Source: Gentiana macrophylla (lineage: Eukaryota > Streptophyta > Magnoliopsida > Gentianales > Gentianaceae). From it: a stretch of DNA of 64,000 bases. Position 1 is the stretch's first letter; each line of letters opens with the position of its first letter. Below the pieces are notes generated by a model that saw only the letters and a list, made by a program, of their open reading frames with translations, did no database searches and was not told the DNA's origin. Shown one piece after another: positions 23,788 to 35,700 of the stretch. The translations under genes were made by a program, and so were the position numbers. Location of the stretch: contig JAOBSW010001108.1 in the NCBI GenBank assembly GCA_026214975.1, positions 1-64,000 of the forward strand, in the 5' to 3' direction.

Positions 23788-24352
23788 TGTTGAAATAGTG
23801 TCCTAAACCCAATCGAGTTGGAACGGATCCAACCCGGTCATCATTTCTACTATTTCTTTATGTTTATACATATAATAAATGGCTTTTCTGTTATTATATA
23901 TTCTGTTTATTTATATGAACAAATTATGATATTGTATGTATGATAACGTCCCTAGTGTCAAACTGTGAAAAAGAAATCATAATAGTGATTATGGTTGATG
24001 AGATCTCGACTCACTTTAAAAGGTTTGATACTTAAATGTCTCTAGTCGTATGTACTATTAAACAGGACATTAATAGTACGATTAGACTAGCACGTATTAG
24101 ATGTCTTCTATCTTATTGAAGATAGGGATATATCTCATCTATCAAAGTGTAGGGACACTTGGATTGTACATGGAAGTGTATTAGAGAATGCGTACGTTAG
24201 ACTGACCCACTTACTTTATTAAGTGTCACACTATGTGGCGGTTGTGTAATTATCCTAAGACCGGAGTCTTCATGACATCACGGTGTGGATTGTCATGCTT
24301 TGACACTATTGGGGTTTCCCTTAGCCACGGGGCGGTCATGCGGTAGTGATTG

Positions 24353-24357
24353 GGTAT
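24353..24357. repeat. Target-site duplication GGTAT, left copy
   Basis: GGTAT precedes the LTR start TGTTGGAC. The right copy follows the 3' LTR at 41536. Confidence 0.9.
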
Positions 24358-26052
24358 TGTTGGACTTATTTCTGAGTTTTAGTGATGAGTGCGGACTATT
24401 TATTCTGATGTAAAGGCAAAAGATGTCTAGATCAAATGTATAGGTTTATTAAAGTTTGATATGTGTATAGGTTTGATCAAACAAGCACTGTAATGGTCAG
24501 CTGACTTATATCAGTAGACAGGTCTAGATCAGTAGGGTAGCTAGGTCAGTAGACAAGTCGGGGACCTCATCAAGAGGCGAAGGTGAGGCTCAAACTCGAT
24601 TAATGAAGGCTAAGGGATCAAACTTGGTGATTAAAGTCAAGGATATGGAATCAGAATTTAGGGAAGTCTGTGATGACCTAAACTGATTACATATACCTTG
24701 TGTACAAAGTCTAAGTTCCAGAAGTTGGATGGTGATTGGAACTAAGTTATATGCAAAAAGGTGTAATCTAACTTCATAAATAAAAGTTAGATAAAAGAAG
24801 TAATTTGCATTATGTTTTAAACACAGCAAATTATAGTTTGACTTTACGATATGTACTTAGCGGACTCATGAACTCTTTGATACATATATCTCGATTTATT
24901 CAAGAACACATTGGAAGAAAACAAGGATAAGGATGACTAACTACCTACGATTTATCAAACAAATCAATGGTTGAGATTAAAAGGGCGTTAGGATGATTAG
25001 GACTTTATCCAATGGATACAAGTCAAAGGGTGAACATTGCATTACATCAAAAAAAGCGATCATTGTGTCGATACTATGAGCAGTGATAGAAAGCAAGTCA
25101 AATGGGACAAAATGCTGGAGCGGCTATATTTGAATTTCAAATATAAGTCACAAGCATTCTACTTATAAATATAGGACTTCTAACTCGAGAAAAAGATGAT
25201 GAAAATTAAGGATAAACAAGAGATAATTACGATTTGCACTTTCTTATCAAGAAAAACACCTGCTTTGGACTTCTCGAGCTTAAGGCTCTCGATCCGAGAG
25301 AAAATCTTCAAGTGTAATGCATTCAAGCAACATCAAGTTTACACACTTGAAGGCGCAAAGCTTCTTGATCATATCATCCTGATCAAGCTGCTGCAACTGA
25401 ATCATTTATTTGATTCTACCTTTCTTTTACAAGAATCTACTGAACACAGTGAAGCATATGTTGGGTGTGAAAGACTGTTTTTTGTGGTGGAGCTGGTGAA
25501 GAGGCAATCCTACCCTTCAAGGACCAGTGGAAGACTTTGGAGTAGCAATCCTACCTGTTCCAAGTGTTCAATTTGTGAAGCCATAGTTATTGGTGAAGGA
25601 CAAGCAACTTAGGAATCTTAGTAATAGCTATATCAAAGATCTCTATTGAATTACCTCCAACATCATAGGAGAAGAGTGGACTGACAGGATTACACCACCT
25701 GGAAGCACTATAAAATCTGTCTACTTACTTTCTGCACTTACATTTTGCATTTAGTTTATTACACACATCAACCTACTGAATCTAGCAACTGAAATCACAC
25801 ACATACACTACTGAGTATATAATACTTAGTATCATATTTAACAACAAGTAATAAGGCTTAATTTTGATATAATTTCCATTGCATAAATTCAGTGGACTCA
25901 ACGATCGTGAGACTCACGAGTGTCGCCAGACTCTTGAAGTATCGCGAGTCTTTGAGGTTTCTTTGAGTTTGTCAACTCCAAAAGTTTTAAGTGTTAAGTT
26001 TATTCACCCCCTCCCCTCTAAACTTAACCAAAGCCTTTTCATTGGACCAACA
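24358..26052 (+). repeat. 5' LTR of Sirevirus-like element
   Basis: 1,695 bases from TGTTGGACTT to GGACCAACA. It is close to the 3' LTR, with differences concentrated at CAG/CTG positions. It includes a good TATA box at 25164 and a second TATAAAA at 25709. Confidence 0.92.
25164..25173 (+). promoter_or_regulatory. TATA box of the Sirevirus-like LTR
   Basis: TATAAATATA in the 5' LTR corresponds to CTATAAATAGAGG in the 3' LTR near 40668. A second candidate, CTATAAAATC, is at 25708-25717. Either could set the start of the genomic RNA; the first is the closer match to plant promoters. Confidence 0.55.
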
Positions 26053-26054
26053 AT

Positions 26055-26068
26055 TGGTATCGGAGCAG
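26055..26068 (+). promoter_or_regulatory. Primer binding site, initiator tRNA-Met type
   Basis: TGGTATCGGAGCAG, two bases after the 5' LTR end. It differs at one base from the common copia site TGGTATCAGAGC. Confidence 0.88.
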
Positions 26069-26157
26069 TGCTTCTGTTCTGAAGTAATCCTACTTGTTGT
26101 GCTTGTGAAAATACTTTGAAAACTTTTTCAAGTTACTAATTTTCAAAGCTTTGCATC

Positions 26158-27180
26158 ATGGATAACAACCAGTATGCTAAAACTATGCTGATGTGTTCTT
26201 TAGATAGATTTGATGAATATAAACGTCGAATGCAGGCTTATCTTGCTGCAACACATGATGAAATGATGGATGTGCTAACTGATGGACCACTGGAGATCAC
26301 CAAATCAGTAACAGTGGGAGATGAGACACAGTACATTCCAAAGCCAAAAAAGGAATGGAATGCTGAAGATAGAAAGAGAGTAAATCTTATCAATATTGCT
26401 ATTGACATCATATACAGAACTCTGGATAGCAATATGTATATGAAGGTGAAAGATTGCAAAACTGCAAAGGAACTTTGGGACAAGATTCAGTTAATCTGTG
26501 AAGGCACTGATGCTATCAAGAAGAACAAAATCAATGTGGCCAAAAAGAGGTTTCAAAAGTTCAAAATGCTACCAAATAAAACCATTGAACAAATGGAATC
26601 AAGATTTAATGCAATCCTGGATGAACTTACCCTACTGAGTGTAAGTTATTCAAAAGAAGAAATCAACTCAAAAATCTTGGAAGCATTACCTGACAAAGAA
26701 GTTTGGGAGATGAAGGTCACTTCCATAAAAGAAATGAGAAAGTTACATGAAGAGGATACCTTCAAATTATTCTCAGATCTTAAAGCTTATGAATTCAGCA
26801 AGAGACTGGTTCCTACCACTGAAAATGAAGAACAAAAAACAACTGCATTGGCTGCCAAACATCAAGAAGAAACTTTAGGAGCTCAAGATGATCTGCTGGA
26901 TGAGATGCAAGAGCAGATTGCCCTACTGAGCAAGAAAATCAGGATGATGAAGACTGGAAAGAGCTCTCCAAGAAATTTCACTAAGAAATTCAGTGAAAAG
27001 AATAAGGATGATTCAAGGAAAGACAATGATTACTAGTGCTTCCAATGCAAGAAACCAGGACACTTCAAACCTGACTATCCTGAGTTAAAACAAAGTTAGG
27101 AACATGATTATCTTTGTTTCAACTGCAAAAATCCTGGACATTTCGAGGCGATTGTCGGACCTCATCGAAGACCAAGAGTC
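26158..27180 (+). pseudogene. Copia gag with zinc knuckles (Sirevirus-like)
   Basis: The ATG at 26158, about 90 bases past the primer site, opens a 292-residue frame ending at 27036. It contains LDRFDEYKRRMQAYLA, WNAEDRKRVNLINIAIDIIY and KELWDKIQLICEGTDAIKK, which is the copia gag (UBN2-type) pattern. A second half follows: MESRFNAILDELTLLSVSYS and a Lys/Glu-rich tail. After the stop, two zinc-knuckle relics are read: CFQCKKPGHFKPDY (27034-27075, final Cys replaced by Tyr) and CFNCKNPGHFEA (27115-27150). The stop at 27036 therefore cuts the knuckles off the capsid part. The gag frame is the best preserved in the element. Confidence 0.88.
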
Positions 27181-28459
27181 AACAAAGAAGACATGGCAAG
27201 AAGGCCATGGTTCTTTGAAGATGAATCAAGGCTAAAGTGGAATCAAAAAAGGAAATGAATCGATGACACAAGCCTTTGGTTCTTTGATATGGAAGACTAT
27301 GCATTAATGGAAAACATGGATGAAACAGAGGAGGTATACAATACTGTATCAATAAACACTCCTGCTGGAAGTGATTGTGAATCAACTTGTGCTTCAAATC
27401 CTAGAAATTCGACAATAATGAAACTTTGGATGCCATCCTTAATCAAGCGAGGATAATACAACTGGTTATGAGATTGTGAAGGCTGAAAAGAAGCTCTTCA
27501 ATTAGAAGTTGAAAGATTAAATCTTTGAATTAAGAATTCTCAAAGGTAAGGAAAAGAGGTTAGACGAGAATCGCATAAGCTCTTTGTACATTGATAGCCA
27601 TGAGTCTCTTTGAACCATCTTGTTCATCCACCGCATTCAAATCTGGAAAGCCTTATGGTGATAGGGACAGGGCTTGGATTTGGAACTCAACAATCCAATA
27701 AGAGTGGATCAAAGCAAGGTCTTTGAACCTAGTACAGGATTGGTCCTAAGTTTGTGCTGCGCATAAGATCCAACTCCCAAAAGGGTTCTTTGAGGCGGTG
27801 AAACCTACGAGAATGCTTCAAGGAGGCAAAATTAGAAGTCTAAAGGACATCGATTACACAACAAAAGGGTAAATCCAAGGTAGAGACTGCTGGACCTTCA
27901 GACCTCTACGATAATGAGACCTACTACCAAGTCTGTTTGGACCACGAGAAAGGAAAAACCAGAAATATTCCAAGGATAAGAATCCTAAACCCAAAATGTT
28001 AATCATTCCAGGATACTTATCTCGGGAAAGGTAGATTGTTCCCTACTTGATGATGATTGGAATATTCACGCCTCTTCGCTAGAAAGCAGCAAGTATAACC
28101 ATCTTTGCTAAGGTAAAACCTAAGCAATGGAATCGTGAGAGGACTTATACAAGGCCTCAAGAAGTACCTCGGCCAGACTCCATATTACGAGTTGTTTCTA
28201 TGTGACTGACAATCCAATGGTTATACTAATGCTTTAACAAAATGAAATCACTTCAAGCTTGACATTACATGCCAAAAGGCCGAAGAAAACATATGTGAAT
28301 CATACACAACCAAGCTGTTAAACCTTATGGATGTGTAGAATACATGTATGAACCAAAGTATGACACTTTTAGAAGAAGACCTTATGGAAATATGCCAGGG
28401 GTCATGCTTACCACTGACCATTATGGACCCAAACAGGTTTGGGTACCTAAAATGTTTTG
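27181..28459 (+). other. Degenerate gag-protease link of the Sirevirus-like element
   Basis: No frame stays open, and no domain could be read with confidence. Coding-like words rich in Lys and Glu continue in changing frames. Words such as CTCTTTGA and TCGA recur where coding-like text breaks, as they do at CAG/CTG differences between the element's LTRs. Confidence 0.45.
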
Positions 28460-30177
28460 ACTTTGTTTTGTAAGGTGTCAGTACTTTTGTGGTGGATGTT
28501 CGGACATATGACAAAGAATAAGCCTTTGTTTGTCAAACTATGTGGCAAAGGATGGTCCAAGGGTGAATTTTGGCAACAAGAATACACATGGATACACAAG
28601 AGGATATGGCACACTTGTGAGGAATGGACTAACAATCAGGAATGTTGCATATGTGGAAGGACTAGACTACAACTTCTTTGAGCCTTTGGACAATTTCGTG
28701 ACATGGGATACAAGGTCACTTTTGACAAAAACACATGTCTTGTCATTAGTGAAAGAGGTGATCAAGTTGTATTGGCTGGTAGAAGACAACAAAACATGTA
28801 TGTTGTGGATTGGTCTACTGCAGTTCCAGAAACATTACTGATTGTGCATACCAAGTCAGAACTTAATTGGTTATGGCATAAGAAGCTGAATCATCTGAAT
28901 TTTGATGACATCAATCAGTTGGTGAAGAAGAAACTGGTGATTGGTTTACCTGAGATCACATTCAAAAAGGACACTATATGTGATGCATGTCAGCAAGGTA
29001 AATAGACAAAGTCAAGCTTCAAATCAAAGACTAAGCAATCAACTAATAGAGTCTTGGAGCTGATGCATATGGATCTATATGGACCAGTAACACCAACAAG
29101 TATTACAGGAAAGAAATACACCTTAGTGGTTGTGGATGATTATTCAAGGTACACTTGGGTGGTATTTATGAACAAGAAAAGTGAAACACTTCAAAAGATG
29201 CCTGAACTTTTGAAGAGATTGCAAAATGAGAAAAGTTTGACAGTAATAAAAATCAGATCAGACAAGGGAACTGAATTTCACAATAAAGTTATAAGAGAAT
29301 ATTGTGAACAGAATGGTGTACTACATCAACTTGTCTGCTTTGGTACACCTCAAACAAAATGGGGTTCTTTAAAAAAAAGCAGGACTCTAAAAGAAGAAGG
29401 AAGAACTATGATTTGTGAAGCATTGCTACTGAAGATATATATTTGAAGCGATTAATACATCATGCTATACACAAAAGCAGAACCTCGGTGAACAAGAAGA
29501 TCTTGAAGACACCTTATGAGATTTGGAATGGAAGAAAACCTAACATATCCTATTTCCATCCATTTGGAAGCAAGTGTTTTATCTTGAATCATAAGGAACA
29601 TTTGAATACTTTCCAACCAAAATCAGATGAAGGAATTTTCTTGGGATATTCTTCAGTCAGCAAGGCATTCAGGGTACTGAACAGGAGGTCATTAAAACAT
29701 GAAGAAACAATCCATGTTGTGTTTGATGAACCTAAGTTCACTGGTATGGAAGATGAAGCTTGTGACCCTGCTGAGAATCTACAAGTCACTGATCCAGATT
29801 GTGTTGAAGTTTTGGGAAGATTCAATGACCTAAAGGTTTCTGATTCTGCCCCTGCTGAACACCCTGCTGATAATACTACTGATGCAACAACTGAAGCAGT
29901 TCAAGGATCTGTTGAACCCCCTGCTGAAGAAACAGTAGAACCTTTTGAAGATGAGTTTCCTGAGGATCAATCTAACCAGAATCCACAATGGTTAAGGGAT
30001 CACCCTGCTGAACAAGTTATTGGCAACATACAGCAAGGTGTAAGGACTAAAAGACAATTAGAAGCAATGTTTACTTGTTTTCTATCTCAAGTTGAACCTA
30101 AAATTGTTGAAGAAGCAATTTCAGATCCATATTGGATAATTGCTATGCAAGAAGAATTAAATGAATTTGAAAGAAAT
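28460..30177 (+). pseudogene. Copia protease end, pre-integrase and integrase (broken)
   Basis: At about 28485-28515 the copia protease active-site region is visible but shifted: GGATGTTCGGACATATGAC lacks one base for an open GCSGHMT-type frame. The pre-integrase zinc part is LNWLWHKKLNHLNF and ICDACQQGK (about 28860-29003), with two His and two Cys. The integrase core is ELMHMDLYGPVTPTSITGKK (29057 on), VDDYSRYTWVVFM, RSDKGTEFHN (second Asp) and EYCEQNGV. The integrase C-terminus is NGRKPNISYFHPFGSKCF and DEGIFLGYSS (29530-29665). An acidic Ala/Pro-rich link ends at 30180 as EELNEFERN, where the gypsy-type insertion interrupts RT. Stops lie at 29005 and 29446. Confidence 0.9.
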
Positions 30178-30734
30178 TGATGCGGATACGGTTCCAGGAA
30201 ACGACTCAAGGGATCAATGGTGAGCTATAGATACCTAAACCTAGTGTCCTCGACCTAGGCTAAGGCCAAGAATAAACAACGCGTGCTCAAAAAGCGATTC
30301 GTTCTTGAAGGGTGTAATCTACGACAAAGAGACTACTCACTCATAAGTGATTTTGTCTTAATCGATCCACTGATTAAAGCGGCAAGAAGAGAAAAGCTCT
30401 CAACTTAAAAGTTTAATCGAATTTCAATAATATTGTTCATCTTTTTAATATTACAAGTAGTATGCCTTTTATAGGCTACAAAATAAAAGACAAATAACTT
30501 CCTAAGCAATGTGGGATAAATTACAATGTAATTTTCGCCACTTTATTTTGTAACAAATATAACTCAACCCTAATAAGTCCAAATGACTATTATTTGCTAA
30601 AAATAAACACTTGACCCAATATACTAACATATGGGCAACTTTTGACACGGGCCTAAGGTTGTTTTATTCATTAAAACACCGGAAACTAAAATAAACAAAA
30701 CAAATAAAATATCTCAAAAGGATGGATCACATCA
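30178..30734 (-). repeat. 3' LTR of the gag-only element
   Basis: On + it begins TGATGCGGATACGGTTCC and ends GGATCACATCA. It differs from the other LTR by a few small changes, nearly all at CAG/CTG sites. Confidence 0.88.
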
Positions 30735-31256
30735 TTCCTCCCGGTTGGAAAGGATTCGTCCTCGAATCAAAAGGATGTCGTAAAAGTCTTCAGCACCCAC
30801 CAATCGCGAACAAACCACAAAAATCCTCAAAAAGATACCGGGATCAAATACAAAGTTGATGGACGATTGCAAACCAATGGACCGGTAACACGACGAGCTA
30901 AACGGCACCAATGAAACAAAAGAACAATCCCTCGGTCCGATATAGTCGATGAAGCTAGGAAAAGTAGCAAGATAAGCATAGCAACTCGGACTAGGAGATG
31001 AATCACCATGTGCAACAAATGGATCAAAGAAAATATGCTTCGGCTTGCCATCATCATAATCGAGAGCACGATAAACCAAAGGAAATATAGGGGCTGCTTT
31101 GGATGTATCGAACATCTCGGTTTCCTCCTCGTGTGGATGATCCTCATGTACTGCCACGAAGACAACATAGAACTCGACCACACGGTCGGTAAAGTAGGAC
31201 AAACCACCGCAGATGCGCAATATCCTCAACCACCAAATTAAGACTATGCGCACCAT
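30732..31256 (-). CDS. Unrecognised 174-residue ORF after gag in the gag-only element
   Basis: The frame opens at a minus-strand ATG at 31256, inside the last codons of gag (13-base overlap, different frame), and runs to the LTR. Its middle has coding character with acidic and aromatic residues: VEFYVVFVAVHEDHPHEE, TSKAAPIFPLVYRALDY, HIFFDPFVAHGDSSPS. I do not recognise a family. The frame crosses the polypurine tract, and its TGA stop is made by the first bases of the LTR. The last 15 residues are thus imposed by the tract. It may be the shifted continuation of gag rather than a separate gene, since the first residues (MVRIVLIWW) look out of frame. Confidence 0.45.
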   Translation of the reverse strand: MVRIVLIWWLRILRICGGLSYFTDRVVEFYVVFVAVHEDHPHEEETEMFDTSKAAPIFPLVYRALDYDDGKPKHIFFDPFVAHGDSSPSPSCYAYLATFPSFIDYIGPRDCSFVSLVPFSSSCYRSIGLQSSINFVFDPGIFLRIFVVCSRLVGAEDFYDILLIRGRILSNREE

Positions 31257-32020
31257 CGTCTCTCCACATGCTCATGTCCCTCTCGCAACGGGCTTATCCA
31301 TTGGCCCGATTCCGCGCGCGCAACATTACTCTCAATTTGACCAGCAACAAATGTGTCATCAATGTGAACTATTTGGTCCACAACTAAGGCCTCACCATTT
31401 GAAACCACTTCATCAACACCCTCGACCAACTCATCTAAAATTTCAGGCTCCTTCAAATCCACCACACGCTCAACTACTTCTGCCACATATGCTCCCTCCT
31501 CATTATTCAACTCCTGCTCACAAACACTAACAATCGCCTCTTTTCCCGCTGCAACTAATGTTGTTGCATCATCAACCAGAAAATTCTCCCAAAACAGTTC
31601 ACTTTCCCTCTTCCGTTGTGCCCAACGCAGTTCACTTTCCCTCTTCCGCTGCGCCGAACGCTCAGCACATTCATTTAGTTCGCGCATCATCTCAGCAAGC
31701 GCTCTACCCATCTCTTCTAACACTTTATCATTTTCCACATTTTTGGACGCTTCAAACCTAGGCAAGTAATGACGGGGCACAAAATGTTGCTGCATTTCTC
31801 TTTTCATTTCAGTCCAAGTACTAACCTCTGGATCCCTATGCATACGCCTCAAAAAATTTGTTTGTTTCCACCATGTCACAGCATTTCCAGTGAAACTATG
31901 TTGTGCAAGATCACACTTCTTGTCCGAATATATATGGCATGCAAAAATCCGCTCCAACTTAGCTTCCCAGTCAAAATATACATCGCCATCACGTGTACCA
32001 CGAAATGGTGGCAATGCCAT
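31244..32020 (-). CDS. Gag-like protein of the gag-only element
   Basis: 258 residues from a minus-strand ATG at 32020. The N-terminal third carries the retrotransposon gag pattern: DGDVYFDWEAKLERIFACH, SFTGNAVTWWKQ, STWTEMKREMQQHFVPRHY. A charged helical stretch follows, with a repeated segment AQRKRESELRWAQRKRESEL (about residues 135-160) that could form a coiled coil, then an acidic Val/Glu-rich tail. No zinc knuckle and no pol are present. The frame upstream of ATG stays open for about 14 codons (to a TAA), so the true start may be earlier. Such a protein would build particles for, or borrow them from, an autonomous relative. Confidence 0.8.
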   Translation of the reverse strand: MALPPFRGTRDGDVYFDWEAKLERIFACHIYSDKKCDLAQHSFTGNAVTWWKQTNFLRRMHRDPEVSTWTEMKREMQQHFVPRHYLPRFEASKNVENDKVLEEMGRALAEMMRELNECAERSAQRKRESELRWAQRKRESELFWENFLVDDATTLVAAGKEAIVSVCEQELNNEEGAYVAEVVERVVDLKEPEILDELVEGVDEVVSNGEALVVDQIVHIDDTFVAGQIESNVARAESGQWISPLREGHEHVERRWCA

Positions 32021-32251
32021 TTGTACCTCACAACTCTCGTGTTTGCACTCACCCTCACTCTCTTAGTCGTAGGAATACCCTTGCAAACAAATCAGCGTAA
32101 CGAGCAACACGAGGAGTAATTCAAAACCAACAACCTAGGCGTAAACAACTAGGGCTCGGTTCGGGATTATGGGCCGTGAATGAAACAAGGTCGTGATTTG
32201 CGGTGAAAACGGGACGCACCAGAGAAAGCAAATTGCGGCTGTATATATATG

Positions 32252-32280
<29 letters not shown>
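32252..32280. repeat. Poly(T) run of 29 bases
   Basis: Uninterrupted T on +, or A on the minus strand that carries gag. It lies in the gag leader, about 230 bases upstream of the gag start. Confidence 0.95.
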
Positions 32281-32286
<6 letters not shown>

Positions 32287-33042
32287 ATGGAAAACAAATC
32301 TGATATGGACGAATATGAAAAAAAAACAAGATAAAAAGATAATTTTATCCCAAATTCAAATATGCTGAAAATCAGGAATTCAGTTTTTGACTCTACCCGA
32401 ATTTACCGGCTGATTTCAAGCATGATAAGTTACGAATTGGAAGTTTCACAAAAGAGATAAACTTTAGATATGGAAGTGGACTATTCAATCACAAAATATC
32501 AGAATTTTTGGACGTAAATTGAAGATTTTACGGATTTTAAGGTAAGCATTGGTTTTCCGGGCAGTTTGTAGATCTAAACTGCAGAATTTTCAACAATTTT
32601 TTTGGTATGGCTTCCGGGAATAATTTCGAAAATCACAAAAGAGAAAAATTGTAGGAAATTTAATGAGCTACAACTTTTAGCTGAACCACTTTTTGATTTG
32701 AGAATTTATTAGGGGTCAAACACACAAGAATACTGAAGCTGATCACAAGATTTGTGATTTTGACAAATTTTTGTTGACACTTTTGAACGATTTCCACTGA
32801 GAATTTCGAGAAACACAAAGAATGAAACTTGTAGATAACACAAAGAACTAAAACATATAATTTTTGTAATTTTGGATATGAATTATTAGGGTAAACTGAC
32901 GACGAAAGAAGAACACGAAAACTGGAAAAACAAATTTCTGGGGATATGGAGAACACAAATTGATGAACAACGAAGAACGAATAACAATGGAATTAAAACA
33001 AATAGGGATATTTGATACCTTAGTCTTTGGCCGCTACCTGCC
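32281..33042 (-). other. Leader region of the gag-only element
   Basis: No gene is supported. This should hold the primer site next to the LTR at 33042, but the minus-strand sequence there (GGCAGGTAGCGGCCAAAG) does not begin with TGG and matches no tRNA end that I know. Confidence 0.5.
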
Positions 33043-33598
33043 TGATGCGGATACGGTTCCAGGTGAAGCGACTCAAGGGATCAATGGTGAGCTATAGATA
33101 CCTAAACCTAGTGTCCTCAACCTAGGCTAAGGCCAAGAATAAACAACGCGTGCTCAAAAGCGATTCGTTCTTGAAGGTGTAATCTCTACGACAAAGAGAC
33201 TACTCACTGCAGAAGTGATTTTGTCTTAATCGATCCATGATTAAAGCGGCAAGAAGAGAAAAGCTCTCAACTTAAAAGTTTAACTGAATTTCAATAATAT
33301 TGTTCATCTTTTAATATTACAAGTAGTATGCCTTTTTATAGGCTACAAAATAAAAGACAAATAACTTCCTAAGCAATGTGGGATAAATTACAATGTAATT
33401 TTCTCCACTTTATTTTGTAACAAATATAACTCAAACCTAATAAGTCCAAATGACTATTATTTGCTAAAAATAAACACTTGACCCAATATACTAACATATG
33501 GGCAACTTTTGACACGGGCCTAAGGCCGTTTTATTCATTAAAACACCGGAAACTAAAATAAACAAAACAAATAAAATATCTCGGGATGGATCACATCA
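33043..33598 (-). repeat. 5' LTR of the gag-only element
   Basis: Same sequence as 30178-30734 with few differences. CACTGCAGAAG here is CACTCATAAG in the partner, and TTTAACTGAATTTC is TTTAATCGAATTTC. Confidence 0.88.
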
Positions 33599-35006
33599 TT
33601 AATCAAGTTTGGACACTAGTGGATAGGCCTAATCATGCAAATATCATTGGTACTAAATGGGTATACAGAAACAAATTGGATGAATCTGGTACCATTGTAA
33701 AGAATATGGCCAGACTAGTTGCAAAAGGCTATTCTCAAGCAGAAGGAATAGATTTTGATGAAACATATGCACCTGTTGCAAGATTGGAAGCTATCATATT
33801 ATTCTTGGCACATGCTGCATATAAAAACTTCAAGGTATATCAAATGGATGTCAAAAGTGCATTTTGAATGGCATTACGGAAGAGGAGGTGTATGTTCAAA
33901 CAACCTCCTGGATTTGAAGTTAAGGATCAAGAAGATAAAGTGTATAGACTCAATAAAGCACTTTATGGCTTGAAACAAGCACCAAGAGCATGGTATGAGA
34001 CTCTATCTCAATTCTTGGTGGACAATGGTTTTACAAAAGGCACCATTGATAAGACTCTTTTCAGAATCAATGAAAAGACAAAGACACCTGCACAGTGATT
34101 TATGTTGATGACATAATCTTTGGTTCTGAAAATGAATTGTTATGTGAGAAGTTTGCAAATCTAATGAAGAGTAAATTCCAAATGAGTATGATGGGAGAAA
34201 TGAACTACTTTTTGGGATTGCAAGTTAAACAGATGAAAGATGGAATCTTCATTCATCAAACCAAGTATACCAAGGAGTTCTTGAAGAAGTTTGGTATGGA
34301 AAACAAAGACCAAAATATCAACTCCAATGAGTACAAATATCAGATTGGATGAAGATAAAGAAGGCAAAGATGTTGATCGGACTTTATCTGAGATGGATGA
34401 TAGGCGATCATTTGTACTACTATCAGCTAGCAGACTGATATATCCTTTGTTGTAGGTGTTTGTGCAAGATTTCAATCTAAACCTAAAGAAAGTCATTTTG
34501 GTGCAATCAAAAGAGTTCTCAAATACCTAAATGAGACTTTGGGAGTAGGGATATGGTATTCCAAGGATGGAAGCTTCAAAGTTATATCCTACTCAGATTC
34601 TGATTATGCTGGATGCAAGATTAATAGAAAAAAAAACACCACAGGAACCTGTCAGGTAATGGGAAATAGACTGGTTTCCTGGTTTAGCAAGAAACAAAAC
34701 TCAATATCAACCTCCACTGCTGAAGTTGAATACATTGTTCTTTGAAATTCTTTGTGCACAAAATCATCGTTAAGACAACAATTAAGGGATTATAGAATTG
34801 AAGAAAAGGAAATTCCAATTATGTGTGACAACACAAGTGCAATAGCAATCACTAAAAATCCTATTTTGCACTCAAGGACCAAGCATATTGATGTAAGACA
34901 TCATTTCATAAGAGATCATGTTGAAAAGAAAGATGTGGTGGTTCTTTACATCCCTACTGAAGATCAACTTGGCGATATATTCACTAAACCATTGGATAGT
35001 GAATGA
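33599..35006 (+). pseudogene. Copia RT and RNase H, continued after the insertion
   Basis: RT resumes with [20 protein letters not shown] (33600 on), then [28 protein letters not shown] and [10 protein letters not shown] (to 33867). A stop/shift follows, then RLNKALYGLKQAPRAWYETL (33940-34000) and the catalytic loop IYVDDIIFGSENE (34098-34135), which keeps both Asp. YFLGLQVKQMKDGIF follows. After a broken part, RNase H reads SYSDSDYAGCKINRKK, GNRLVSWFSKKQNSISTSTA, VEYIVL (34572-34745), and finally IMCDNTSAIAITKNP, HSRTKHIDVRHHF and DQLGDIFTKPL (34818-35000). Breaks lie at 33867, 34098, 34352-34539 and 34745. Confidence 0.92.
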
Positions 35007-35700
35007 TTTGCTAAACTAAGGAGTGAACTTGGAGTTATTAAAGTTGGTGATAATCGATGAATGTCTTGGAATTCACCAAGGGATTAGTCTTTGCTATGAT
35101 GGGTGAGCTCACTTAGTAGATTAGTCATTGGTATCAACAATTCCATGTACTTATGTTTGGACAATTGAGCAAATGAGGTTGCCAAGGGGATTGGTCTTTG
35201 TCATGTTGGGTGAGTTCACTTCACAGATCAGTCATTAGTATTAAACTTCATCTTGTATTATCAATTGAACAAAACAAGAAGGAATCAAATATCAGCAGAG
35301 TTACATTGTCGGCGGAGCTATCGAGGCATATTTGTCAAGAGCTCACCGAGCCAACCTCGCGATGACAAGGTTCTTTGAATGAAACGTTACTCAGTCAAAC
35401 TTATAAAAGTCAAAAAGTAATGGCGGGATATTTATTCTATCCATTATAACCACAGTTACACGATCCAACGGTTACAAAACGTTATGAAAAGTAATGGGCC
35501 ACGTGTCAAAACCGCATTCACTCAGATTTAATCGTGGTTAATGGCACTGTACACGTTCTGACAGTTTCAACCGCATCTGTCTATATATACAGACCTATTC
35601 ACAGAGGCTACTCACAAAAATCTCAAATTGATTCTCTCTGCAAGTTTTCTTCGTGTGAACACAGATTTGAACTCTATCTTCCTCATCTTTTTCATTTATC
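35007..35700 (+). promoter_or_regulatory. Spacer with a candidate internal promoter for the third ORF
   Basis: A 694-base gap lies between RNase H and the third ORF. A direct repeat is seen at 35071-35131 and 35180-35235 (CCAAGGGATTAGTCTTTGC / CCAAGGGGATTGGTCTTTGTC, then ATGTTGGGTGAG-type text). A G-box CACGTG is at 35500-35505, and CTATATATAC at 35581-35590 is a good TATA box about 115 bases before the ATG at 35701. A CT-rich leader (TTCTCTCTGCAAG...TCTTCCTC) follows. This looks like a promoter for a separate mRNA. That reading is inference. Confidence 0.5.

Larger units (their letters stand above)
30178..33598 (-). mobile_element. Gag-only LTR retrotransposon (TR-GAG-like), minus strand
   Basis: Near-identical terminal repeats of 557 and 556 bases (30178-30734 and 33043-33598) bound about 2.3 kb of internal DNA that encodes only a gag-like protein and a second ORF. 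Protease, RT and integrase are absent. On the minus strand the inner 3' end reads CGAGGACGAATCC then TTTCCAACCGGGAGGAA before the LTR TGATGTG, a Ty3/gypsy-type polypurine tract, which sets the orientation. The host RT codon text resumes directly after it. Target duplication is poor (GAAAT left, TTAAT right). Non-autonomous elements with LTRs plus gag alone are known as TR-GAG; this fits that class by structure. Confidence 0.82.
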
